Assembly: GCF_032190635.1 (NCBI RefSeq)
Contig: NZ_JAVLAS010000001.1
Coordinates: 1,736,001 to 1,800,000 of the forward strand
Length of the DNA stretch: 64,000 nucleotides
Direction of reading: 5' to 3'
DNA from: Levilactobacillus zymae
GTDB lineage: Bacteria; Bacillota; Bacilli; Lactobacillales; Lactobacillaceae
Shown here piece after piece: positions 15,811 to 23,383 of the stretch. The notes beneath the pieces were generated by a model. It had not been told where the DNA came from and searched no databases. It saw only the letters and a program-made list of their open reading frames with translations. A program made the position numbers and the translations under genes. Position 1 is the first letter of the stretch, and each line of letters starts with the position of its first letter.

Positions 15811-17162
15811 GTCAGATTCCCCCTTAGGGCTTGAAGTTGTGGATCGCTGGCCAGACTAATCACCTGGCCGGGCGCGTGCTGCACCGAAAATTGGGCCACG
15901 GGACTGGTCAATAACCAGATAACGTCTAAGGCCACCGGGCAGGTCACCCGAGCCTCGCCGTAACCGTCAGTCAGTAGAATCGCCAATTGCCCCGGTTGAC
16001 CGGCCATTAATCGCGGCAAGCTATCAAAAACCGCTTGAAAACGGGTCCCGCCCCCACCGACACGCTTTAGGTCGGGGACCCGACCGGTCAGGGTAAAGCT
16101 CTGGCGGCTGTGAACCACGGTGTCAAACGGGTAGACCCGGATACTGGCCGGGTAAATCGCCAACAAGCGGGTCAGTTGACTCAGTAGATAGGCAATTTCT
16201 TGGTTTCCCATCGATCCCGACTCATCCACGAAAATGCGGATGGTCTGCCAGGTCTGTACCGTTTGGCCCGGCAACTCCATGCGTTGCGGTTGGCGCCGGT
16301 TAAACCGCCCATAGGCCGGTTGCCGCCCCGCCGGCACCTGGCCTAATTGACGCTGTAACAGCCCCTGCCAGTTCAGCGGGTGAGTCAGCGGCATCATGGT
16401 CAAAGCCGCCTGGACCTTGCCCGGTAAGGTCCCCCGCTGCTTGGCACTGAGCGTTTCAGCCGTCGTGGTGAGGACCTGCCGCCGCCACTGGTCTCTAGCG
16501 ACCTGATCACTCAGTTGGCCGGTCGCCCACCCCCGATGGCCGTCGCGTTGGCCGGGTTGGGGCGTTGCCGTGGCCAGTTGTTCCACTAACTGATCGCCCA
16601 CCTCTTGATTGGGTACCGGATGGGGCGTTACCGACGTCGTAGCCGCGTGCTGAGTCTGCCACCGGCGCAGTAACCGCCAATAAACGGCTGAATCCTGTTT
16701 CGCTGCCACCGGTTGGTCCAGTAACGTGTGTAACGTCTGACTGGTTACGGCCCCCGCCGGCAAGTCGTCGAGGTAGTCGTTGACCGCCGCATCGGTGGCC
16801 CAGCGTACCAGCGGCGCCTGTTGAGGTGTCCGCAGCGCCGCGGCGTAACGGTCCGGGTGATCCCAGACCAAGTGCAACACCACGTGGCGCAGCATGGCTA
16901 ACCATTGCGCCCCCGTCCAAGCCGTTTGGGCCAGGGCAGCGGGACTGACTATTAATTGCCAATCCGTTGGGCGGGCCCGTAACCCTAGCGGCGTCGGGCG
17001 CGCCTGCAGGGTCACGGCTAACTGGCTTAACACCCGGCCATAAAACGGGTCGTGTTGCAGAAGATACATCACACTAGCTTGACAGAGCTCCCTAGTCGCT
17101 GATGCCTGTTGCTTAGCTGGCAGGGTCGCTAACCGGCTTAATCGTGCTGAAAGACTCAACAT
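15807..17162 (-). CDS. VWA domain protein with DUF2201-like metallopeptidase-related N-terminus
   Basis: The 451-residue cytosolic protein has two parts. The N-terminal region resembles the putative metallopeptidase-like domain of DUF2201 proteins, but where those show HExxH this has HVVLH at residues 93-97, lacking the catalytic glutamate; a further histidine is at 102. The C-terminal von Willebrand factor A domain (from about residue 305) keeps the metal-ion-dependent adhesion site: DESGS at 313-317, the threonine in GGGTRF near 373, and the aspartate in LLTDGYG near 398. Such proteins act with MoxR AAA ATPases, here encoded immediately upstream with a three-base gap. The biological target is unknown. 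Confidence 0.8.
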   Translation of the reverse strand: MLSLSARLSRLATLPAKQQASATRELCQASVMYLLQHDPFYGRVLSQLAVTLQARPTPLGLRARPTDWQLIVSPAALAQTAWTGAQWLAMLRHVVLHLVWDHPDRYAAALRTPQQAPLVRWATDAAVNDYLDDLPAGAVTSQTLHTLLDQPVAAKQDSAVYWRLLRRWQTQHAATTSVTPHPVPNQEVGDQLVEQLATATPQPGQRDGHRGWATGQLSDQVARDQWRRQVLTTTAETLSAKQRGTLPGKVQAALTMMPLTHPLNWQGLLQRQLGQVPAGRQPAYGRFNRRQPQRMELPGQTVQTWQTIRIFVDESGSMGNQEIAYLLSQLTRLLAIYPASIRVYPFDTVVHSRQSFTLTGRVPDLKRVGGGGTRFQAVFDSLPRLMAGQPGQLAILLTDGYGEARVTCPVALDVIWLLTSPVAQFSVQHAPGQVISLASDPQLQALRGNLT

Positions 17163-17165
17163 CGT

Positions 17166-18344
17166 CTACACCTCGATTTGACTGCCACGTTTGCCAATCT
17201 GGGTCAGTACCGCGTAAAGTTGGCTCACCGCCGTCGTGGTCGCTACCTGTTGATACAGGGCCTCTAAGAGTCCCGGTTGTTGGGCCATGGTCCGAGCCAC
17301 CGCAAATTGCCCGTCCGGGGCGCACAGCATCAATAACTGCGTGAAGCGTTCGGCGTTAACCGTCTTCGTCAACGGCCAAGCGTCCACGTTCTGAAGACAC
17401 TGAGTCAGCAAGCGCTGCTGTTGGGCCGGATTTAACGTGCGAAAGGTCGTTGCCGCCGCATCTTGGGTGTACAGCTGTGCCACGGTCAGCGTGGGGCGCT
17501 TGGTCTGCACGTAACCGGCAAAGGCCGTCCCGACCGTGGCACCCAGGTTCCCCACCAATAACTCGCGGGCCACGGCGGTCGTCCCCAGCAAGTCCTGCCG
17601 ATCGAGCTCGCGCAATAGCCGCGAAACGCGCGCCCAGGCCCGGGGCGTTGGCTGTAAGTCGGCGTCTTCCTGGTCGCTGGTCGGGGCCGTGAACAAATCA
17701 CTGGGATTGGCCGTCAGGTAGTTAGTCACCAACGGACTAATGCGGGGTTGCCCGTTGACCTGCGCTTGGGCCCAGGCCAACCAGGTCGGCGTGTCGGCCT
17801 GCAGGACCAAACGGGTGGTCCGATCGGCGATGGCCGCATCCCCGGGGGTCACGCCGTAATGACTGCTGGCAAATCCCCGCATGGTAGCGTCCGGGTTTTC
17901 CGCTAAGATCAGGTGGACCTGTTGCGGTAAGACCAGGCTATTGATCTGGCGCTGTAAGACCAGGTTCATCAGTTCGCTTTGCACCGCCTGGGTGCCCCGG
18001 TTGAACTCGTCGAGAAACCAGATGATTTCGTCATCGGGATGGGCCTCGGCGTACTGGATCAGACTCACCAGGGTGTGCGAATAGCCGAATTGCACGTCGG
18101 CCAAGCGCCCGTAGTGGGCCGTTTGGATAAACGAGTCGCTGGTTAGTGGCGGCACGGGGATCACCAGGTCCCCTTTTTCCACCAGGCTGACCACCGTGGT
18201 GAAGAGCTTAGCGTGGCGTTGCTGGGCCACGTCGGCCACCAGCGCGGACTTGCCGATACCGGCTTCCCCCACGAGGGTGGGGACGCTCCCACTCGCTAAG
18301 ACCACCTGCACCGCCTGTAAACATTGTTGGTAGGTTAAAGCCAC
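17166..18344 (-). CDS. MoxR-type AAA+ ATPase
   Basis: This 392-residue AAA+ protein shows Walker A GEAGIGKS at residues 26-33, Walker B IIWFLDEFNRG with the acidic pair near 112-113, and a sensor-like asparagine in LAENPD. MoxR ATPases are chaperone-like partners of VWA proteins, and the next gene encodes one. I chose the GTG start at 18344, which has AAGGGAG eight bases upstream. An ATG at 18383 would lie only about ten bases from the predicted transcription start and lacks a ribosome site. The promoter is at 18400-18405. Confidence 0.85.
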   Translation of the reverse strand: MALTYQQCLQAVQVVLASGSVPTLVGEAGIGKSALVADVAQQRHAKLFTTVVSLVEKGDLVIPVPPLTSDSFIQTAHYGRLADVQFGYSHTLVSLIQYAEAHPDDEIIWFLDEFNRGTQAVQSELMNLVLQRQINSLVLPQQVHLILAENPDATMRGFASSHYGVTPGDAAIADRTTRLVLQADTPTWLAWAQAQVNGQPRISPLVTNYLTANPSDLFTAPTSDQEDADLQPTPRAWARVSRLLRELDRQDLLGTTAVARELLVGNLGATVGTAFAGYVQTKRPTLTVAQLYTQDAAATTFRTLNPAQQQRLLTQCLQNVDAWPLTKTVNAERFTQLLMLCAPDGQFAVARTMAQQPGLLEALYQQVATTTAVSQLYAVLTQIGKRGSQIEV

Positions 18345-18399
18345 CTTGTCCGACTCCCTTCGTGAACTGCCATGAACGAGCATCTCTCTGGCAGTCGTA

Positions 18400-18405
18400 A
18401 TTATA
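18400..18405 (-). promoter_or_regulatory. -10 box of the MoxR-VWA operon
   Basis: A perfect TATAAT on the minus strand lies 55 bases upstream of the GTG. The best -35 candidate, TTGCGT, is 19 bases further upstream. Confidence 0.6.
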
Positions 18406-18428
18406 GTCTATTTTACTATATTCCACGC

Positions 18429-18456
18429 AAAAGGCCCACGAGAGATCTCGTGAGCC
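18429..18456 (-). terminator. Terminator after the P-type ATPase gene
   Basis: GGCCCACGAGA (18433-18443) pairs with TCTCGTGAGCC (18446-18456), with one mismatch. On the minus strand TTTT follows. Confidence 0.75.
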
Positions 18457-18497
18457 CGCTAGCGTCTAGTTTAACTAATTAGCCCAATCAACTCGGC

Positions 18498-21158
18498 TTA
18501 ACCCTTGACTTGCGGTAGGGCCCGGCGCTGAAAGAACTTAACGATTTCGACGATGACGACCATCAAGAGGCCGGCCAAGCCTACGATCCCCCATTGACCT
18601 AACGTTAACGTCGTCACGTGGAAGATCCCGTTTAAGCCCGGCACCAGAATCGTCATGGCCAGTAAGCCAAAAGCAATCACAATCGCCCAGTTGAAGAACT
18701 TATTGCGCCACACGCCGATTTTAAACAACGAGCCGTGGATCGACTTGGAGTTAAAGGCGTGGAAGAGTTGGATCAGTCCCAACGTGGCAAAGGCCATGGT
18801 CAGTGCGTCAGCGTGAGCCAGACTCGCACTCGCGTGAACCGGGAAGGTAATCGCCAGCCAGTAGACGCCCAGCGTTAACGCCCCTTCTAAGAACCCTTGG
18901 TAGAGAATCCCGCTTAGGACCCCACCGGAAAAGAAGTTCGACTTGCGGCCCCGCGGTGGGCGGTTCATCAGGTTGCGTTCCAGCGGTTCCACCCCTAAGG
19001 CGATGGCCGGCAAGGTATCGGTCACCAGGTTAATCCATAAGATATGCACGGGGGCTAAGATCTGCCAGCCCAGCATGGTCATCATGAACAGGGTCAAGAC
19101 TTCTCCCAGGTTGGCGGAGAGCAGGTACTGGATGGCCTTTTGAATGTTGGCAAAGACCTTCCGCCCCTCTTCGACCGCCACCACGATGGTCGCAAAATTG
19201 TCATCGGCTAAGACCATGTCACTGGCCCCCTTGGCGACCTCGGTCCCGGTGATTCCCATGCCGATCCCGATGTCGGCGGCCTTCAACGCCGGGGCGTCGT
19301 TGACCCCGTCGCCGGTCATGGCCACGACCTTCCCGCGCTTCTGCCAAGCGTTCACAATGCGGACCTTGTGCTCCGGCGCCACCCGCGCGTAGACCGCGTA
19401 TTGGTCGACCGTCTTTTGGAACGTGGCGTCGTCTAAGGCGTCGAGTTCCGCCCCGGTCAACACGGCGTCGGTCTGCTTGGCGGTGATAATGCCCAACCGT
19501 TGGGCGATGGCCGCAGCGGTGTCACGGTGATCCCCGGTGATCATGATGGGCCGAATCCCCGCGCCCTTGGCTTCGGCGACGGCTTGGGCCACTTCCGGGC
19601 GTTCGGGATCGATCATCCCCACCAACCCGGCAAAGATCAGGTCCTGTTCGGCGGTAGCCGAGTCTAGCGGCGTCGGCACGGCCGGCACGACGCGGTAGGC
19701 GAAGGCCAACACCCGAATCGCCTGGGTTGCCAGGTCGTGGTTGGTGGCTAAAATGGCCTGGCGTTGCGCCGCCGTGACGGCCGTGATCTCACCAGCCAGA
19801 TCGACGCGCGTAACCCGCTTTAAGAGCTCGTCGGGCGCCCCCTTGACGGCCACCAGAAACTGGCCGTCACTTAGAGGGTGAACCGTGGTCATCAACTTCC
19901 GTTCCGAATCAAACGGAATCTCGGCGACTCGCGGATACGTCTTTAGCGTTTGGGCCACCGGGAACTGGCGGTCGAGTTGGTACTGGACCAACGCCGTTTC
20001 CGTGGGATCACCGGCCAAACCATCAGCCAGCTGTTGCGTATCGTTGCTCAATAACATGATGCGGGCCAACGGATCATCGTCACGGAGTGGATTAGCGGTG
20101 GCCGGTACCAAGCGGCCGTTTTGGTAGACTTGTTCGACGGTCATCTTGTTTTGCGTCAGCGTCCCGGTCTTATCCGAGGCGATGATGTCGGTACTCCCCA
20201 GCGTTTCGACCGCCGGGAGCTTGCGGACCAACGCGTGGCGCTTAGCCATGCGTTGGGTCCCTAACGCTAGCGTGATGGTCACGATGGCCGGTAAGCCTTC
20301 CGGAATCGCCGCTACGGCCAGCGAGATGGCCGTCAGTAGCATGTCGATGACGTTAGCCGTCCCGCGCCAAAGTCCTAAACCAAAGACCACGGCAGCAATC
20401 ACTAAGATTAGTCCGGTCAACGCCTTCCCCAGCTGAACCAGATTGGCCTGTAGCGGCGTGGTGGTCTCGTCGGCGGCTTCGAGCATCCCGGCGATGCGGC
20501 CCACCTCGGTGGCCATCCCCGTCGCCACGACCACTCCGGTCGCCCGGCCGTATGTCACGTTGCTGTTCATGAACGCCAGGTTGGTCCGGTCCCCCAGACT
20601 CAAGTTATCACCGGTCAACACGGCGCTAGTCTTCTCAACTGGCACGGATTCCCCGGTCAACGCGGACTCTTCGACCTTCAGGCCCGCCACATCGACCAGT
20701 CGCAGATCGGCGGGCACCACGTCGCCGGCTTCTAATAAGACGCTGTCACCGACGACCAACTCGTCACTCTTAACGGTCAGAACCTGACCGTCACGACGCA
20801 CCGTGGCGTTGGGTGCGGCCATGTCCTTTAGGGCGTTAATGGCCTCCTCAGCCTTGGCCTCCTGAAAGACCCCGAAGATGGCGTTTAAAATCACCACTAA
20901 GAGAATAATCACGGCATCGACCAGTTCCCCGGTCATCCCGGCAACGATAGCCGCCACCAGTAATACGATGATCATCAGGTCCTTGAATTGGCCGATGAAA
21001 CGCTGAAGTAGGGTTGTTTTTTTCTGTTGGGCCAAGGCGTTACGGCCGTTGCGCGCTAAGCGTTCCTGCGCGGTAGCGGTACTCAATCCCTGGTCACTGG
21101 TCTGTAGCCGCTGGTAAAGTGCCGCGACAGTTTGTTGATAGAGCGGTATTTTGGTCAT
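18498..21158 (-). CDS. P-type cation ATPase (Ca2+/Mn2+ export type)
   Basis: This 886-residue P-type ATPase of the calcium-pump (PMCA/SERCA-like) branch has the N-terminal cation ATPase domain, the actuator loop LTGESVPVEK, the phosphorylation motif DKTGTLTQNKMT near residue 330, and the hinge MTGDGVNDAPALKAADIG. The membrane motif AIPEGLPAIVT carries an ion-binding glutamate. Its mRNA begins with what looks like a yybP-ykoY riboswitch, which senses Mn2+, so Mn2+ export (as for Lactococcus YoaB) is the best guess. ATG at 21158 follows AGGAGG by seven bases. Confidence 0.9.
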   Translation of the reverse strand: MTKIPLYQQTVAALYQRLQTSDQGLSTATAQERLARNGRNALAQQKKTTLLQRFIGQFKDLMIIVLLVAAIVAGMTGELVDAVIILLVVILNAIFGVFQEAKAEEAINALKDMAAPNATVRRDGQVLTVKSDELVVGDSVLLEAGDVVPADLRLVDVAGLKVEESALTGESVPVEKTSAVLTGDNLSLGDRTNLAFMNSNVTYGRATGVVVATGMATEVGRIAGMLEAADETTTPLQANLVQLGKALTGLILVIAAVVFGLGLWRGTANVIDMLLTAISLAVAAIPEGLPAIVTITLALGTQRMAKRHALVRKLPAVETLGSTDIIASDKTGTLTQNKMTVEQVYQNGRLVPATANPLRDDDPLARIMLLSNDTQQLADGLAGDPTETALVQYQLDRQFPVAQTLKTYPRVAEIPFDSERKLMTTVHPLSDGQFLVAVKGAPDELLKRVTRVDLAGEITAVTAAQRQAILATNHDLATQAIRVLAFAYRVVPAVPTPLDSATAEQDLIFAGLVGMIDPERPEVAQAVAEAKGAGIRPIMITGDHRDTAAAIAQRLGIITAKQTDAVLTGAELDALDDATFQKTVDQYAVYARVAPEHKVRIVNAWQKRGKVVAMTGDGVNDAPALKAADIGIGMGITGTEVAKGASDMVLADDNFATIVVAVEEGRKVFANIQKAIQYLLSANLGEVLTLFMMTMLGWQILAPVHILWINLVTDTLPAIALGVEPLERNLMNRPPRGRKSNFFSGGVLSGILYQGFLEGALTLGVYWLAITFPVHASASLAHADALTMAFATLGLIQLFHAFNSKSIHGSLFKIGVWRNKFFNWAIVIAFGLLAMTILVPGLNGIFHVTTLTLGQWGIVGLAGLLMVVIVEIVKFFQRRALPQVKG

Positions 21159-21179
21159 CACAAATCCTCCTAAAGTTGA

Positions 21180-21214
21180 ACAAAACCTTACCGCGGGGCC
21201 CCATTTTCCGGTAA
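21180..21214 (-). terminator. Expression-platform hairpin of the riboswitch
   Basis: TTACCG and CGGTAA (21209-21214 and 21188-21193) form a stem, followed on the minus strand by GGTTTTG just before the ribosome site. It could act as a regulated terminator, though the T run is short. Confidence 0.4.
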
Positions 21215-21219
21215 AAGAA

Positions 21220-21341
21220 AATGAGACCTACGCGCATCCACCCCATGGTGAATACACATAAGTCTCACTATTTAAGACCATCCCGGAACGTCTTCTTGCT
21301 GACGAAATGGCCACAGACTCGCTGCTAGTTACTCCCTTATG
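21220..21341 (-). ncRNA. yybP-ykoY (manganese) riboswitch
   Basis: Read on the minus strand, the leader starts AAGGGAGTAACTAGCAGCG, contains CGTCAGCAAG in the middle, and continues to GTGAGACTTATG, which pairs with GGTCTCA. This order of conserved blocks is that of the yybP-ykoY aptamer, a Mn2+ sensor found before metal-efflux genes. It lies between the promoter at 21351-21379 and the ATPase gene, exactly where a cis regulator should be. Exact boundaries are approximate. Confidence 0.75.
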
Positions 21342-21350
21342 ATTAAACTT

Positions 21351-21379
21351 AGTATACCGGAAACCGGCCAGCCTGTCTA
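21351..21379 (-). promoter_or_regulatory. Promoter of the riboswitch-ATPase transcript
   Basis: TAGACA (21374-21379), a 17-base spacer and TATACT (21351-21356) on the minus strand. The -35 box abuts the ffh stop codon. Confidence 0.8.
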
Positions 21380-22837
21380 CTATTTGCGACGCTTACGTTT
21401 CAAACGTTTACGCTTATTCTTCTTCATCTGCCGTGACATGCGGTTCATGGCCATCTTCTGCATCCGGCCACCTAAGCCGCCGCCCATACCGGTCTGGCCC
21501 ATCAACTGTTCCATGCCGGACATGTTCCCCTTGGAGACCTGGTTCATCATCTTTTTCATCTGATTGAACTGCTTGATCATCCGGTTAACTTCGTGAATTG
21601 GGCGACCAGATCCGGCCGCAATCCGCCGCCGCCGCGACGGGTTCAAGACGTCGGGATTGGTCCGTTCTTGCTCGGTCATGGAGTAAACCACGGCCTTCAA
21701 GTGCTCGATGTCCTTGGGATCCATTTGCACGTTCTTTAGGGCCGGGTTGTTGGCCATCCCCGGAATCATCTTCATCAGATCTTCCATCGGCCCCATTTTT
21801 TGGATCTGGCTGATCTGATCCACGAAATCGTTAAAGTCAAACGAGTTCTCCTGAATCTTCTCGGTCAGTTCTTGGGCCTGCTTCTGATCGTATTCCTTCT
21901 GGGTCTTTTCGATCAGGGAGAGCATGTCCCCCATGCCCAAGATCCGCGACGCCATCCGGTCGGGGTGGAAGACGTCCAAATCGGTCATCTTTTCGCCTTG
22001 CCCGATAAACTTGATTGGCTTGCCGGTCACGGCACGGATCGATAGTGCGGCCCCGCCCCGGGTGTCCCCGTCCAACTTGGTCAAAACGACCCCGGTGACG
22101 TCGAGCTTATTGTTAAACCCTTCGGCCGTAGCCACGGCGTTTTGCCCGGTCATGGCGTCGACGGTCAGTAAGATTTCGTCGGGGTGCGCCAATTCCTTGA
22201 TGTTGGCCAGTTCGTCCATCAGTTGTTCATCGATCTGCAACCGCCCAGCGGTATCGATGATCACGTAATCGTTATGGTTTTCGGCGGCCTGCGCTAACCC
22301 CTGGCGGACAATGTCCACGGGGTTAACGTCGGTCCCCAATTGAAAGACCGGCACATCGATGCCTTGGGCCACCTGAACCAACTGGTCAATGGCAGCTGGC
22401 CGGTAAACGTCGGCCGCAATCATTAACGGCCGCGCCTTTTCTTCGTTCTTCAGCTTTAACGCCAGTTTCCCGGCCGTGGTGGTTTTCCCGGCCCCTTGCA
22501 GCCCGACCATCATGATGATTGTCGGGATCTTATCAGACTTGTTTAAGGGAACCGCTTCGTCCCCCATGGTCTTGGTCAGTTCCTCGTCCACGATCTTGAC
22601 GATCTGTTGAGCGGGATTCAAGCCTTCGAGGACGGCGGCGCCCATGGCCCGAGTCCGGACCTGCTTGACAAAGTCTTTGACCACCGTAAAGTTAACGTCG
22701 GCTTCTAAGAGGGCCAGGCGAATCTCACGCATGGTTTCCCGTAAATCACTTTCGGAAACCTTCCCCTTACCCCGCAACTTCCGCATTGCGTTTTGTAGTC
22801 GTTCGGTTAATCCTTCAAACGCCATTAAATTTGCCAC
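21380..22837 (-). CDS. ffh: Signal recognition particle protein Ffh (SRP54)
   Basis: This 485-residue GTPase binds signal peptides and SRP RNA and delivers ribosomes to FtsY at the membrane. The N and G domains show MVGLQGAGKTTTAGKLA near residues 103-119, DTAGRLQID and TKLDGDTRGG. The C-terminal M domain is methionine-rich and ends in a basic tail. It lies seven bases after ylxM, the standard SRP operon. Confidence 0.97.
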   Translation of the reverse strand: MANLMAFEGLTERLQNAMRKLRGKGKVSESDLRETMREIRLALLEADVNFTVVKDFVKQVRTRAMGAAVLEGLNPAQQIVKIVDEELTKTMGDEAVPLNKSDKIPTIIMMVGLQGAGKTTTAGKLALKLKNEEKARPLMIAADVYRPAAIDQLVQVAQGIDVPVFQLGTDVNPVDIVRQGLAQAAENHNDYVIIDTAGRLQIDEQLMDELANIKELAHPDEILLTVDAMTGQNAVATAEGFNNKLDVTGVVLTKLDGDTRGGAALSIRAVTGKPIKFIGQGEKMTDLDVFHPDRMASRILGMGDMLSLIEKTQKEYDQKQAQELTEKIQENSFDFNDFVDQISQIQKMGPMEDLMKMIPGMANNPALKNVQMDPKDIEHLKAVVYSMTEQERTNPDVLNPSRRRRIAAGSGRPIHEVNRMIKQFNQMKKMMNQVSKGNMSGMEQLMGQTGMGGGLGGRMQKMAMNRMSRQMKKNKRKRLKRKRRK

Positions 22838-22844
22838 CTAACTT

Positions 22845-23186
22845 TCATTGTTCTTCGAGATGTTCTAAGCCCGCCACCAACCGGTTCAACGTCGCGTCGT
22901 GCGGATAATGCTGCGCCACGTAGGTTTGAATCTCATCGGCCTGTTGGTTGCGCGCGGTGAATTCTTGATATAAATGTAATTTTGCTTCGTAGGACTCTAA
23001 GATTTTCTCAGTTCGCCGGAGATTATCGTAAACCGCCTGCCGGCTCACGTTGAACTCTTCGGCAATTTCCCCCAAGGAAAAGTCGTCACCGTAGTACAGC
23101 TGCATATAATTATTCTGTTTAGCGGTCAACAAAGGTTGATAGAACGCAAAGAGGGAGTTGATCCGATAATTCTTCTCTAGTTCCAT
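22845..23186 (-). CDS. ylxM: YlxM family helix-turn-helix protein (SRP-associated)
   Basis: This 113-residue protein starts [20 protein letters not shown] and has the helix-turn-helix segment [21 protein letters not shown] near residues 32-52, split here by description only. YlxM proteins are encoded beside ffh and modulate SRP function in some Gram-positives. I chose ATG at 23186, the family start; an upstream frame to 23216 exists, and a TTG nearer the AAGGGGG site is possible. The promoter is at 23225-23253. Confidence 0.9.
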   Translation of the reverse strand: MELEKNYRINSLFAFYQPLLTAKQNNYMQLYYGDDFSLGEIAEEFNVSRQAVYDNLRRTEKILESYEAKLHLYQEFTARNQQADEIQTYVAQHYPHDATLNRLVAGLEHLEEQ

Positions 23187-23224
23187 AAAACCCAACGCCC
23201 CCTTAAGTAGTGTCACACTCTATT

Positions 23225-23253
23225 AGAGTACCGATTTTTAGCGCTTTCGTCAA
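23225..23253 (-). promoter_or_regulatory. Promoter of ylxM-ffh
   Basis: TTGACG (23248-23253), 17 bases, then TACTCT (23225-23230) on the minus strand. The spacer includes AAAGCGCT, which resembles a cre core but misses two consensus positions. Confidence 0.65.
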
Positions 23254-23383
23254 TTTTTTTCACGAAAAACCATAGTCATCAAAAAAGACGCAGCCCACGG
23301 CCACGCCCTTTTCCAATGACTGTCATCAGTCAATGCACACTTTGTTAACCATATTCAGTTCGGCAATCAACCGGTACTCAGCC

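Noticed and set aside
23217..23383. Small RNA or SRP RNA gene between ftsY and ylxM
   Set aside because: The region lacks the conserved SRP Alu/GGAA tetraloop features and is explained by the ylxM promoter.
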